From Aggregicoccus sp. 17bor-14 (GTDB taxonomy: Bacteria > Myxococcota > Myxococcia > Myxococcales > Myxococcaceae), in the NCBI RefSeq assembly GCF_009659535.1, contig NZ_VJZZ01000012.1:1-64000 (forward strand): DNA of 64,000 bases. Reading direction: 5' to 3'. Below the pieces are notes generated by a model. It saw only the letters and a program-made list of their open reading frames with translations, did not search any database and was not told the DNA's origin. The position numbers and the translations under genes were made by a program. Each line of letters opens with the position of its first letter. The stretch's first letter is position 1. Below, in pieces: positions 50,462 through 59,792 of the stretch.

Positions 50462-52132
50462 ATGCCCTGTGCCTCTCGCCGCTCCCTCCTCGCCGCCCTG
50501 CTGCTCGCGGGCGCCGGCCCCGCCCTCGCCGCCCCGCCCAAGGGGGCCGGCGGCGCCGCGCCCTCCGCCGCGGTGGCCAACGCCTGGTGGAGGCACGTGC
50601 AGTTCCTCGCGGACGACTCGCTGCAGGGCCGCGACACCGGCAGCGAGGGCTACGCGAAGGCGGCCGCCTACGTGGTGGAGCAGCTGAAGGCGGCCGGGGT
50701 GCGCCCCGGCGCGGGCGGCGACAGCTACCTGCAGCCGGTGGCGCTGCAGTCGCGGCGCCTGGACGAGTCGCGCTCGCGCCTCGCGCTGGTGCGCGACGGC
50801 CAGGAGCACCCCGTCACCCTGGGCAAGGAGGCCGTGCTCACCTCGCGCACGGGCGAGCCGGGCAAGGTGGAGGCCCCGCTCGTCTTCGTGGGCTACGGCC
50901 TCACCATCCCCGAGGCGGGCTACGACGACCTGAAGGGCGTGGACCTCAAGGGCAAGGTGGCGGTGCTGCTCTACGGCGGGCCGGGCACGGTGAGCGGGCC
51001 CCTGCGCGCGCACCACGCCTCCTCGTCCGAGCGCTACAACGCGCTCAAGGCGGCGGGCGCCGTGGGCGTGCTGATGCTGCAGAACCCGAAGCAGATGGAG
51101 GTGCCGTGGTCGCGCGTCGCCGGGGCGCGCAAGATGCCCGCGATGATGTTCGAGGACGCGGCGCTGAACGACCCGTCCCTGCAGCTGGGCGGCGCCTTCG
51201 ACCCCGCGGCCGCCGAGCTGCTCTTCGAGGGCAGCGGGCACAGCTTCCAGGAGGTGCTCGCGCTCGCGGACGCGGACAAGCCGCTGCCGCACTTCCCGCT
51301 GCCCACGCGCGTGCGCGCCGAGCTCGCCTTCGACACCGCGCCGGTGCAGGCGCACAACGTGGTGGGCGTGCTGCCCGGCTCGGACCCCGCGCTCGCCCAG
51401 GAGTACGTGGTGCTCAGCGCGCACCTGGACCACGTGGGCGTGGGCGAGCCGGTGAAGGGCGACCGCATCTACAACGGCGCCATGGACAACGCCTCGGGCG
51501 TGGCCGCGGTGCTCGAGGTCGCGCGCGCGCTGCACGCGCAGGGCACCGCGCCCAAGCGCTCGGTGCTCTTCCTCCTGGTGACGGGCGAGGAGAAGGGGCT
51601 GATGGGCTCGAAGTTCTTCGCCGCCCACCCCACCGTCCCGAAGGGGGCGCTGGTGGCGGACCTCAACCTGGACATGTTCCTCCCGCTCTTCCCGCTCACC
51701 CACCTGACGGCGTACGGCGCGGACGAGTCCACGCTCGCGGAGCCCCTGAAGCGCATCGCCGAGGCGCGCGGCGTGAAGCTCACGCCCGACCCCGAGCCCA
51801 ACCGCATGGCCTTCGTGCGCAGCGACCAGTACTCCTTCATCCGCGCCGGCATCCCCGCGCTCGCCTTCAAGTTCGGCTTCGAGAAGGGCTCGGCGCAGGA
51901 GCGGCTGCAGAAGCGCTGGTACCGCGAGCGCTACCACGGCCCCGCGGACGACCTCTCGCAGCCGGTGAGCAAGGAGGGCGCGGCGAAGTTCGTGGGGCTG
52001 CTCGCCGAGCTCACCCGCGCGGTGGCGGACGCTCCCGAGCGCCCCCAGTGGAACGCGCAGAGCTTCTTCGCCCGCTTCGCGCAGGCCCCGGCCGGCAGCA
52101 GCAGCGGCGCGGCGGCGCCCGCGGCCCACTAG
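50462..52132 (+). CDS. M28-family aminopeptidase with PA domain, exported
   Basis: 556 residues. Signal peptide (RRSLLAALLLAGAGPALAAP). A PA-type insert (about 130-280) lies before the zinc peptidase core: SAHLDHVGVG (His), YNGAMDNASGVAAVLE (bridging Asp), VTGEEKGLMGS (catalytic and metal Glu), LNLDM (Asp), and YHGPADD near the C-terminus (His). All metal residues are present, so it should be an active secreted aminopeptidase. ATG at 50462 is preferred over an upstream TTG because it starts the signal peptide. Divergent from the Mla operon. Confidence 0.93.
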   Translation: MPCASRRSLLAALLLAGAGPALAAPPKGAGGAAPSAAVANAWWRHVQFLADDSLQGRDTGSEGYAKAAAYVVEQLKAAGVRPGAGGDSYLQPVALQSRRLDESRSRLALVRDGQEHPVTLGKEAVLTSRTGEPGKVEAPLVFVGYGLTIPEAGYDDLKGVDLKGKVAVLLYGGPGTVSGPLRAHHASSSERYNALKAAGAVGVLMLQNPKQMEVPWSRVAGARKMPAMMFEDAALNDPSLQLGGAFDPAAAELLFEGSGHSFQEVLALADADKPLPHFPLPTRVRAELAFDTAPVQAHNVVGVLPGSDPALAQEYVVLSAHLDHVGVGEPVKGDRIYNGAMDNASGVAAVLEVARALHAQGTAPKRSVLFLLVTGEEKGLMGSKFFAAHPTVPKGALVADLNLDMFLPLFPLTHLTAYGADESTLAEPLKRIAEARGVKLTPDPEPNRMAFVRSDQYSFIRAGIPALAFKFGFEKGSAQERLQKRWYRERYHGPADDLSQPVSKEGAAKFVGLLAELTRAVADAPERPQWNAQSFFARFAQAPAGSSSGAAAPAAH

Positions 52133-52195
52133 CCTGCCTGCCCCACGGGCGAGGGGCCGGGGGGCCCCGTCTTCCCGGTGCGGGCGGGTGCGGGG

Positions 52196-53689
52196 ATGAT
52201 GCGTCCTCCCGTGGCCGAATCCGACCCTCTCCTCGCTCCCGCCCAGGGCCTCGACGCCTACCACGCCTCGCTGCAGAGGCGCTGGGTGCCCCGCGCCCAG
52301 CTCATCGGCCGGCTCGCCCTCGCTGCGAGCCCCTTCTTCCTGCTGATGGACGCGGTGGGGCGGCAGGTGGCGGGTGAGTCCGTGAGCTGGGGCCGGCTCG
52401 CGCTGCTGCGCCTGCCCTGGGCGCTGCTGCCACTGCTGGGGCTGGTGGCGATGGCGCTGCCCGCCGCGCGCCAGCGCGTGGCCGCCCTCGCCGTGCCCCT
52501 CTCGCTCGGCTACTGCCTGGGTAACGACTGGGTCTTCTACCGGCTGGGCGAGGCGCTGGGCACGCGGCACCTGGTGGTGCTGCTCGTCACCTTCATCGCG
52601 CCGCTGTCGCTGCTGCCCCTGCGCGGGCGCGACCGCTGGCTGCTGTGCGGCCTCTTCGGCGCCGGGCACCTCGCGGTGGAGCTCACGACGGCGGACGGGC
52701 GCCCGCTCGCGGTGAAGCTGTGGGGCGCCTTCCTCCTCTTGCTCGGCTCCGGTGTGCTCGCGGTGCTGCTCAACGGCGTGTTCCGCCAGCACCGGCGCAT
52801 GTTCCTCCTGCGCCAGGAGATGCAGTCCACGCTCGGCGCGCTGAAGGCGAGCCGCGGCCAGGTGTCGCAGGCGGTGACCACGCTCGCGGCTTCCGTGTTG
52901 CAACTCACCGAGGGCGCGGCAGAGCTCTCCCAGGGCAGCGCCGAGAGCCGCAGCGCGAGCGAGCAGATGGCGGCCGCGACCGAGCAGATGGCGCGCGCGG
53001 CGCGGGCGCTGCAGGAGCGCAGCCGCGGCGGCGCGAGCACGGCGGCCGGGGCGAGCGCGCACGCGCTCGCAGTGCAGCAGCTGCTCGCCGGCGTGGAGGA
53101 GGGCGTGCGCGAGATCGACCAGGCGGTGGCGCGCAGCGAGGCCTCCTTCCGCAAGCTGCAGGCGCACGCGGAGCGCATCGGCCGCTTCGTGGACGGGGTG
53201 CAGGAGATGGCGGCGCAGACGCAGATGCTCGCGGTGAACGCGGGCATCGAGGCGAGCCGCTCGGGGGCGCAGGGGGCGGGCTTCGCCGTCATCGCGGCCG
53301 AAGTGCGCCAGCTCGCGCAGGCGAGCGCGGCGAGCAGCCGCGACGTGGGCACGGTGGTGCTCGAGCTGCAGCGGCAGATGGACGGCACGGTGGCGAGCGT
53401 GGACGCGGTGCGCGAGCGCACCGGGCGCTTCCTCGCCATCTACGGCCAGACGCGCGACACGCTGCAGGACGTGCAGCGCAGCGTCTCGGAGACGGAAGGG
53501 GCGATGCGCGAGAACGCCCAGGATGCCGCGGTGCAGGCGGGCGCCACCGAGGCCATCTCGCAGAACACCCTGCAGCTGCTGCAGCGCATGGAGGCCCAGG
53601 CGCTGCTCGCCGGGCAGGTGACCCGGACGAGCCAGCAGCTGGGCGAGCTCGCCGCGGGGCTGCGGGCGCTCTTGCCCGAGCAGAGCTAG
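52196..53689 (+). CDS. Methyl-accepting chemotaxis protein with polytopic N-terminus
   Basis: About 497 residues. Five to six membrane helices (about 35-215) take the place of the usual periplasmic ligand domain. The signalling domain spans about 220-495, with the hairpin tip near residue 350: VQEMAAQTQMLAVNAGIEASRSG then GFAVIAAEVRQLAQAS. The tip differs from the standard QTNLLALNAAIEAARAGE by QTQMLAVNAGIEASRSG. There is no HAMP domain. Probably senses a membrane or cytoplasmic cue. Two adjacent ATGs at 52196 and 52199 are possible starts. Confidence 0.9.
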   Translation: MMRPPVAESDPLLAPAQGLDAYHASLQRRWVPRAQLIGRLALAASPFFLLMDAVGRQVAGESVSWGRLALLRLPWALLPLLGLVAMALPAARQRVAALAVPLSLGYCLGNDWVFYRLGEALGTRHLVVLLVTFIAPLSLLPLRGRDRWLLCGLFGAGHLAVELTTADGRPLAVKLWGAFLLLLGSGVLAVLLNGVFRQHRRMFLLRQEMQSTLGALKASRGQVSQAVTTLAASVLQLTEGAAELSQGSAESRSASEQMAAATEQMARAARALQERSRGGASTAAGASAHALAVQQLLAGVEEGVREIDQAVARSEASFRKLQAHAERIGRFVDGVQEMAAQTQMLAVNAGIEASRSGAQGAGFAVIAAEVRQLAQASAASSRDVGTVVLELQRQMDGTVASVDAVRERTGRFLAIYGQTRDTLQDVQRSVSETEGAMRENAQDAAVQAGATEAISQNTLQLLQRMEAQALLAGQVTRTSQQLGELAAGLRALLPEQS

Positions 53690-55080
53690 AGCAGCGTGCG
53701 GCGCACGCCCCAGTACAGGTCCTTCGCGCGGCGGTAGGCGCTCGAGTCCGGGCGCAGCGCGCGGCGCAGCGTGTTGGCGCTCTTCTGCTGCAGGGGCAGC
53801 AGGTAGTTCGCCTCGAGCCTGTGGCGCAGGAAGCCCAGCGGGTCGCGGGCGCGGTACACGTCGAAGTACGCGTCCACCTCCTCGGCCGTGCGGGCGCGCC
53901 CGTTGTCCGAGTACTTGGCCACGTAGGGGGTGAAGTCCGGGTACAGGCCGCGCTCGCCGAAGGGGCCGTGCAGCGTGGTCTTCATGAAGTTGCCGATGAG
54001 CAGGTCGTCGAAGATCTCGTAGCGCACGGCCGTCATCAGCGAGTGGCGCGGCACCTCGAAGGTGATGCCCTTGTGGAAGTGGTCCTTGCGGAAGGTGATG
54101 ACGTGCTCCTGGCCGCCCACCTGGAAGCGCAGGTAGTCCAGGCTCCTCTCCAGGTGGCGCACCTGGCGGAAGTAGCGCTCCAGGGCCTCGGGCTCCCCGG
54201 GCTCGAGCCGCTCGCTCCAGTCGTCGCCGAAGTCCGCGGGCGGGCGCGCCACGATGTCGCGCTCCTTCGGGTGGATCTCCTCGAGCTGCTCCTTCGCGCA
54301 GTCGTAGCGGATGAAGGCGGGCAAGAGCTCCACCGTGCGCGAGGCGAAGCCGCGCGGGTAGTCCTGCAGCGTGGTGGTGTACTGCCCGGCCCAGGCGCTG
54401 TCCGCGCGCTGGTACTTGTGCATGGAGCTGAAGGGCACGAAGTACTTCACCCCGTAGAGCTCCGCCTGCCGCGCGATGGTCTGCCCCACCGGCGTGCGCT
54501 GCGCCGCGGGCGGCGGGATGCGGCGCCCGTCCTCGGTGAAGTAGTTGATCATGTCCGCGTCCCCGTACCCGGAGAGCGCGAGCAGGAAGCTCTTCGGGTA
54601 GGCGCGGATGATGCCGCGCACGAAGCGACCCCAGCCGCGGTCGCTCGCGTCGTTCAGGTTCACCACCAGCGTGCCGCCCACGTCGATGAGCAGCACCGCG
54701 TCCTGGTTCACGTCAGGGATGCACATCGCGCGCACCCGCGGAGAGAGCTGCATCCAGGTGCGGTCCTCCATCACCTGCACCCGGTAACCCTGCGCCATCA
54801 GATCGTCGCGGATGCGGTGGCCGAAGTGGTTGGGCACCAGCACCGTCTTGTCCTTGAGCAGCGCGAGCGAGTCGCCCGAGAGGTGGTCCGGGTGCCCGTG
54901 GCTCACCCAGACGTAGGGGCAGGCGAGCAGCGCCTCGCGCTGCTCGGCGGGCACCTCGTGGCTCAGGGTCCAGCTGCCGAAGTAGGCGTCTCCCTCGAAC
55001 CACGGGTCCGTGGCCAGCACCGGCCCGCCGTCGTGCGCAATCACCGTCGCATTGCCGATCGTCTCGAAGCCCAGCTCCAT
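53686..55080 (-). CDS. Metallo-beta-lactamase-fold hydrolase
   Basis: 464 residues. N-terminal MBL domain with the metal motif VSHGHPDHLSGDS, preceded by the LATDPWFEGDAY strand-turn, as in UlaG/NAPE-PLD-like hydrolases; the later His/Asp ligands are less clear (LIDVGGTLVVNLND is a likely Asp region). The last 200 residues are a distinct helical region found in carbohydrate-related MBL proteins (ERYFRQVRHLERSLDYLRF). Substrate unknown. Its stop overlaps the chemoreceptor stop by 4 nt. Confidence 0.82.
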   Translation of the reverse strand: MELGFETIGNATVIAHDGGPVLATDPWFEGDAYFGSWTLSHEVPAEQREALLACPYVWVSHGHPDHLSGDSLALLKDKTVLVPNHFGHRIRDDLMAQGYRVQVMEDRTWMQLSPRVRAMCIPDVNQDAVLLIDVGGTLVVNLNDASDRGWGRFVRGIIRAYPKSFLLALSGYGDADMINYFTEDGRRIPPPAAQRTPVGQTIARQAELYGVKYFVPFSSMHKYQRADSAWAGQYTTTLQDYPRGFASRTVELLPAFIRYDCAKEQLEEIHPKERDIVARPPADFGDDWSERLEPGEPEALERYFRQVRHLERSLDYLRFQVGGQEHVITFRKDHFHKGITFEVPRHSLMTAVRYEIFDDLLIGNFMKTTLHGPFGERGLYPDFTPYVAKYSDNGRARTAEEVDAYFDVYRARDPLGFLRHRLEANYLLPLQQKSANTLRRALRPDSSAYRRAKDLYWGVRRTLL

Positions 55081-55228
55081 GCGCTGCTCCCCCTGGTAGG
55101 TCTCCGGCCAAGGTGCGCGGAGGGGCAGGGGGTGCCCACGCCCCCGGAGCGGGGGTCGGTGTGGGGCGCTGAGCAGTCGTGACCTGCTGGCTGCAGGGCG
55201 GGCGGGCGGGCTTCTAAGGGCGCTCGCC

Positions 55229-55897
55229 TCAGCGGTCCGCGGGCTTCGCGCGCTGCCTCGCGTAGTGCCGGCGCGCCTTCGCGCGGTTGCCGCAGTCCTT
55301 CATGCTGCACCAGCGCCGCCGCCCGTTGCGCGTCTCGTCGAGGAACACCCAGCCGCAGCCGTCCTCGTAGCTCAGGCCGCACAGCCGCACCCGCGCGCGC
55401 TCCTCCGGCTGGGTGAGCAGCTGCACGGCGGAGACCGCCACGCGCCACAGCGGCGCCTCGAGCCGCTCGCCCACCGGCTCCCACGCGAGCGCGAAGCCGC
55501 CCTCCCTGGCGCCCTCCGCAGCCGCGACCAGGTGCTGCCGCTCGACTGCGCGCGCATGCCACGCGTCCAGCAGCGCGAGGTCCTCCGCCTGCGCGGGCTC
55601 CCCCTCCGCGAGCACCACGTAGAGCCGGAACAGCGCCTCGCGCAGCTCGAGCGCCTCGGCGAGCACCCGCTCGGCCTCCCGCGGCGAGCGTTCCGCCCGC
55701 GCGAGCAGCGCCCGCGCGCCCGCCGCGTCCACCACCCCCACCTGCTCGGCCCAGGACACCAGGTCCGCGTAGCGCAGCAGCCGCTCCACCGGCGCGCGCA
55801 GCCGGCTGCCGCCCACCGTGTTCGCGAAGTCCAGGCACAGCCTTCCCCCGAGCAGGTCGAAGTGGGGGGAGGGCGGGGCGGGGTCGGAAATCGTCAT
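55229..55897 (-). CDS. CGNR zinc-finger / ABATE-domain regulator
   Basis: 222 residues. N-terminal ABATE domain (about 12-165: GGRLCLDFANTVGGSR) and C-terminal CGNR zinc finger (about 175-215): CGWVFLDETRNGRRRWCSMKDCGNRAKARRHYAR, with four metal residues including the CGNR tetrad. Members are putative stress or metabolism transcription factors. It is divergent from a tiny membrane protein gene; an 8-bp inverted repeat between them may be its binding site. Confidence 0.94.
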   Translation of the reverse strand: MTISDPAPPSPHFDLLGGRLCLDFANTVGGSRLRAPVERLLRYADLVSWAEQVGVVDAAGARALLARAERSPREAERVLAEALELREALFRLYVVLAEGEPAQAEDLALLDAWHARAVERQHLVAAAEGAREGGFALAWEPVGERLEAPLWRVAVSAVQLLTQPEERARVRLCGLSYEDGCGWVFLDETRNGRRRWCSMKDCGNRAKARRHYARQRAKPADR

Positions 55898-55943
55898 CTC
55901 ACCACCAAAATAGGGGTTGAAAGGTTAGGGCGCCAGCCTTACT

Positions 55944-55979
55944 TCTCTAACTGATGAAACGACACTAGCTGGTTAGAGA
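55944..55979. promoter_or_regulatory. Inverted repeat between the CGNR gene and a tiny membrane-protein gene
   Basis: TCTCTAAC (55944-55951) and GTTAGAGA (55972-55979) are perfect inverted repeats with centres 28 bp apart; a further GGTTAG occurs at 55923-55928. The region is AT-rich for this genome and precedes the small gene by under 10 nt, so a CGNR regulator operator is plausible. Confidence 0.55.
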
Positions 55980-55987
55980 GGCCTGCC

Positions 55988-56170
55988 ATGAAGACCCCCC
56001 TGCTTTCGACCCCTTCGCCCGCCGCCCCCCGCCTGGAGGGCACGCTGCTGGCGGGCCTGCTGCCGCTCGTGCTGTGGCTGCTGCTCTGGGTGGGCGTCAC
56101 CTTCGCAGTGCTTGCGCCGCTGGGGCAGCTGCTCGCGCAGCCGCCCGTGGCGGGCGCGCTGACGGCCTGA
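55988..56170 (+). CDS. Tiny single-pass membrane protein
   Basis: 60 residues with one long hydrophobic stretch (about 18-48, LEGTLLAGLLPLVLWLLLWV) and short polar ends. GAGAGG six bases before the ATG supports translation. Divergent from the CGNR regulator, which may control it. Function unknown. Confidence 0.6.
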   Translation: MKTPLLSTPSPAAPRLEGTLLAGLLPLVLWLLLWVGVTFAVLAPLGQLLAQPPVAGALTA

Positions 56171-56195
56171 GGCGCGCCCGGGCTTCGCGAGACAC

Positions 56196-56686
56196 GCGAG
56201 AGTGGCGCGAGGGGCACGGCCTCGAGAAGGAGAGGCCGGGAGGAGACGGGGCTTCTCCGGGTGGGAGAGGCCGTCCACGCGCGCGCGGGACGGCTGTCCC
56301 GAGCGGAGACGCCCCTCCCGGGCGCGGACGGGCGCGCGATGCAAAAAGGTAAAATCCTATTTTACGTTTTTGCGCGACGCGGGCCGCCGCTCCCGAGCGG
56401 GGACACACGCAGAGTGAAGGGCGCCTTGGAGCCGGAGGGCTCGCGCGTGGAATGGACGTTTCGCTCCATACGAGGGCCCCTCGGCGGGCAGCGCGGACGA
56501 GCATGGAAAGGAGCTTCCTTCCAGGCGACGGCCGCGGAGGCGCGAGGAGGTGGACGCCCGCGTGTCACCCCTGAGCGCTGCGGAACCGGCGACGCCCCGC
56601 CGCGAAGGGCCGCCGCGCTCCGTCACCCTTCCGGTCCTGACGCCTCCACCGGCACGCCAGCGCACGCACACGAGGCGACGCGCGTG
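56196..56686 (+). repeat. Dispersed structured repeat, copy B
   Basis: About 491 bp, homologous to copy A at 15003-15420. Matching hairpins: CGGCCT/AGGCCG (56217-56238), GGGAC-GGCT-GTCCC (56287-56300), the 33-bp palindrome (56341-56373) and GAGCC-GGAG-GGCTC (56429-56442). Between about 56476 and 56550 it carries roughly 73 bp more than copy A. Both copies lie on the plus strand, downstream of a plus-strand gene and upstream of another. The gene-free stretch 56171-56899 otherwise shows nothing recognisable in 56687-56899, ahead of the CSLREA lipoprotein. Confidence 0.85.
56341..56373. repeat. 33-bp AT-rich palindrome core of repeat copy B
   Basis: Identical over all 33 bp to 15147-15179: arms GCAAAAAGGTAAAAT and ATTTTACGTTTTTGC around CCT. 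Full identity in the least GC-rich part, while flanks vary, points to direct selection on this segment. Confidence 0.85.
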
Positions 56687-56899
56687 CATCCCGAGGATGC
56701 GCACGCTGCGGGACGTGCCGTTGTGCGGGCTCTCCCCGCGGGGGCCGGCGACCGCTTTCGGGCGATGGGCTCGGCGCTGCGGAGCGCATCCGCACCTGTT
56801 CGAAGCGCGATGCTGCGCTCGCACTGGCGAGCGAATGGTGCGGGGCTGGCCTGAAGCGCAACTGTCCGGGCTCCTCCTTCCAGCCTGGAGCCTCCGCGC

Positions 56900-58114
56900 A
56901 TGTCCCTGCCGTCCTGCCGCACCGTGCTCTGCTGCGCTGCCCTGCTCGTCCTCGCCGCCTGCGAGCCGGACTTCCCCGGGCCCGGGAGCCCGGGCTACTT
57001 CCGGGTGGACACGCTCGTGGACGGGGCGGACCCCACGCCCGGCGACGGGCTCTGCGGGGTGGGCGCGCGCGGCTCGTGCACCCTGCGCGCGGCCGTGATG
57101 GAGAGCAACGCCCGGCCCGGCCCCAACACCATCGAGGTCCCCGCGGGCACCTTCACCCTGCGGGCCTCGGGCAGCGGCGATGCGGAGCGCGGGGACCTGG
57201 ACGTGCACGGCAGCATCCGCGTGCTGGGCGCCGGCATGAACGCGACCCTCATCGATGCGGGCCCCATCTTCGACCGCCACTTCGAGCTGCACGACGGCCG
57301 CCTCGAGCTCCTCGACCTCACCCTGCGCCACGGGCAGGGCGAGGGCGCGGCGGTGGCGGTGAACGCAGGCCTGTTGCTGCTGCGCCGCGTGGCGGTGCGC
57401 GACAATACCGCCGACTTCAGCGGGGGCGCCCTGCGCAACAGGGGCGTCGCCACGCTCGAGGACTGCCTCTTCGACGGCAACGCGGGCCCCCGCGTCGGTG
57501 CGGTGGCCAACCTGGCCACGATGGGGGTCGAGCGCTGCACCTTCAGCCACAACACCAGCGGCGCCACCGGAGCCATCACCAACGAGGGCGGGTTGACCCT
57601 CTCCAACAGCACCGTGAGCGGGAACAAGGCCAACAGCGGCACCGGCGGCATCACCAACCTGGGCCCCGCCTCCCTCACCCTCGTCAACGTCACCATCACC
57701 GACAACGAGGCGGGCAGTGACGACACGGATCGCGCCGGCGGCCTGGCCAACAACGGCGTCGCGCGGCTGAGCAACACGCTCATCGCGGGCAACCGCAACC
57801 GGTTCGGGGGCCAGGTGGACTGCGCCGGCACGCTGACCTCCGGGGGCTACAACCTCGTCCAGAACCCAGGCACCGAGTGCAAGCTCGTGGGGGACCTCAC
57901 CGGCAACCTGCTGGGCAGCGTGGCGGAGCTGGGCCCCCTGCAGGACAACGGCGGCCCCACCCCCACGCACCTGCTCGCCGCCCGCAGCCCGGGCCGCGAC
58001 GCCGCGAACCCGGCCGCCCCCGGCAGCAGCGCCACCGCGTGCCGGACGGTGGACCAGCGCGGCGTGGCCCGGCCCCAGTCGGGCCGCTGCGACATGGGCG
58101 CGACCGAGCAGTAG
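56900..58114 (+). CDS. CSLREA-domain beta-helix lipoprotein
   Basis: 404 residues. Lipobox LVLAAC after MSLPSCRTVLCCAAL. The CSLREA segment CTLRAAVMESNA follows early (DGLCGVGARGSCTLRAAV), then a right-handed beta-helix with repeated GGxxNxG/TVSGN-type rungs (GGALRNRGVATLED, ITNEGGLTLSNSTVSGN, ITNLGPASLTLVNVTITDN), and a choice-of-anchor-Q-like end (GRDAANPA). Typical of large surface lipoproteins of Myxococcota; exact role unknown. Confidence 0.9.
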   Translation: MSLPSCRTVLCCAALLVLAACEPDFPGPGSPGYFRVDTLVDGADPTPGDGLCGVGARGSCTLRAAVMESNARPGPNTIEVPAGTFTLRASGSGDAERGDLDVHGSIRVLGAGMNATLIDAGPIFDRHFELHDGRLELLDLTLRHGQGEGAAVAVNAGLLLLRRVAVRDNTADFSGGALRNRGVATLEDCLFDGNAGPRVGAVANLATMGVERCTFSHNTSGATGAITNEGGLTLSNSTVSGNKANSGTGGITNLGPASLTLVNVTITDNEAGSDDTDRAGGLANNGVARLSNTLIAGNRNRFGGQVDCAGTLTSGGYNLVQNPGTECKLVGDLTGNLLGSVAELGPLQDNGGPTPTHLLAARSPGRDAANPAAPGSSATACRTVDQRGVARPQSGRCDMGATEQ

Positions 58115-58125
58115 GCTCCCCGCCC

Positions 58126-58806
58126 ATGCAACTGCACGCGCTGGGTGAAGGGCTGTGGTCGCTGGAGCAGACGCTGCGCTTTCCCGGCGGCGTCACCCTG
58201 CCGCTGCGCGGGCTCGCAGTGCGGCTCGCGGACGGCGGGCTCGCGCTCATCAGCCCGCCGTCGCAGCTCGCCCAGGGGCGCAGCGGGCTCGAGACCCTGG
58301 GCCCGGTGCGCGCGCTGGTGGCGCCCAACCTCTTTCATCACCTCGGGCTGCCGGCGGCGCAGCGGCTGTTCCCCGAGGCGCGCGTGTTCCGCCGCCCGGG
58401 GCTGGACGCGAAGCGCAAGGAAGTGCGCTTCACCGACCTGCTCACGGAGCAGCCGCCGGAGCTGTGGGCGGACGTGCTCGCGCACGTGGAGGTGGGCGGC
58501 ATGCCGCGCGTGCAGGAGATGGCCTTCGTGCACGGGCCCAGCCGCACGCTGCTGCTCACCGACCTCTGCTTCAACGTCCACCGCGCGCCCAACCGGCTCA
58601 CGCGCTTCTTCATGAGGCTGAACGGAGCCTGGGAGCGCTTCGGCCCCTCGCGCATCGCGCGCGGCGCGATGAAGGACCGCGCCGCGGTGCGCGCGGCGGT
58701 GGACCGGATGCTCGCGCACGACTTCGAGCGCATCGTGGTGGCGCACGGAGACGTGGTGGAGACGGGCGGGCGCGCCGCGCTCGAGCGCGCCTTCGCCTCC
58801 CTCTAG
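58126..58806 (+). CDS. DUF4336-family protein
   Basis: 226 residues. DUF4336 pattern: LWSLEQTLRFPGGVTLPLR, LVAPNLFHHLGLPAA, and LLLTDLCFNVH, resembling a trimmed metallo-beta-lactamase-like fold with few metal ligands (FHH near the first motif; HGD at the end). Catalysis uncertain. Starts 11 nt after the beta-helix gene stop, so co-transcription is likely. Converges with the DUF1028 gene with a 4-nt overlap. Confidence 0.85.
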   Translation: MQLHALGEGLWSLEQTLRFPGGVTLPLRGLAVRLADGGLALISPPSQLAQGRSGLETLGPVRALVAPNLFHHLGLPAAQRLFPEARVFRRPGLDAKRKEVRFTDLLTEQPPELWADVLAHVEVGGMPRVQEMAFVHGPSRTLLLTDLCFNVHRAPNRLTRFFMRLNGAWERFGPSRIARGAMKDRAAVRAAVDRMLAHDFERIVVAHGDVVETGGRAALERAFASL

Positions 58807-59792
58807 CGCTTGATGGCGCGCTCGAAGCCCGGCTCCTGGCGCAGCGCCTCCAGGTCCGGGTCTCCGCGCGCCTGGTGGGCGAGCTTGGGGTTCCCCTTCA
58901 CCGCGAGCTGCAGCGCCTGCAGCGCCTCGGCCTTCTTCCCGGCGCTGGTGCGGATGACGGCGAGGTCGTAGCGCACCTCGGGGAGGATGCTCTTCGCACC
59001 CGTCTCGGCCTCCTTCGCGGTGCGCTCGATGAGGGGCAGCGCGTCCGCGGGGCGCTTCTGGGTGTGCGCCGTCCAGGCCATGTTCCACAGCCCGTTCACC
59101 CGGCCGATGCCCACCAGCCGCCGCAGCTCCACGAGCGGGCGCGGGTGGTCGTCCACGCGCACGTCGATGTAGCGGTCCGTGTAGCCGCCGAAGCCGCCGT
59201 GGGGGCGCGCCACCACGAGCGCCGCGGACTGGCGGCCGCGCGAGTCGCCGCCCTTCGCGTCCCCGGCCTCCACCGCGGCGAGCATGCGCGCGGCGAGGTC
59301 TCCCTTCGTGCCGAGGAAGGCCTTCTCCATCGCCTCCACCACGTCTGCACCCGTGAGGATGTTGCCCTGCACGGCGTAGTTCGGCCCGTGCCGGCCGCCC
59401 GCCCAGGCGTTCGCCGCGGGGCCGGTGTAGGTCGCGGACTCGCCCTTCGCGGACACCATGCCGAGCTGGCGCGCGGAGGGGTCCGCGTCCTCCTTCGTGA
59501 GCCGCTGCACCACCTGCTCGGGGGGCAGCCCCTGCGCGAGCAGCTCGAGGCCGTGCGTGCCGTACAGGCCGTTCACGTTCGCCTGCGTGGCGACGGCGCC
59601 CACCCCTGCGCGCACGTAGGGCACGGCGGTGCCCACGGCGAAGAAGCGCGAGGCCACTGCGACGCCCACCTCGCCGGACTCGGGGTCCGCGGCGACGATG
59701 GAGAAGGTGGCCACGTTGTCCGGGCGCTTGGGGTCTCCCGCGTGCGCCACCGGCACGCACAGGAGCGAGAGCAGCAGCAGCGCGCGCGCCAT
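58803..59792 (-). CDS. DUF1028-family Ntn-hydrolase-like exported protein
   Basis: 329 residues. Signal peptide MARALLLLSLLCVPVAHA. DUF1028 core (about 25-230): TFSIVAADPESGEVGVAVASRFFAVG, ATQANVNGLYG, YAVQGNILTG, and AALVVARPHGGFGGY. A TPR-like C-terminal tail follows (about 235-325). DUF1028 has an Ntn-hydrolase-like fold whose substrate is unknown. Its ATG overlaps the stop of the RibD-like reductase by one base (TGATG). Confidence 0.9.
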   Translation of the reverse strand: MARALLLLSLLCVPVAHAGDPKRPDNVATFSIVAADPESGEVGVAVASRFFAVGTAVPYVRAGVGAVATQANVNGLYGTHGLELLAQGLPPEQVVQRLTKEDADPSARQLGMVSAKGESATYTGPAANAWAGGRHGPNYAVQGNILTGADVVEAMEKAFLGTKGDLAARMLAAVEAGDAKGGDSRGRQSAALVVARPHGGFGGYTDRYIDVRVDDHPRPLVELRRLVGIGRVNGLWNMAWTAHTQKRPADALPLIERTAKEAETGAKSILPEVRYDLAVIRTSAGKKAEALQALQLAVKGNPKLAHQARGDPDLEALRQEPGFERAIKR

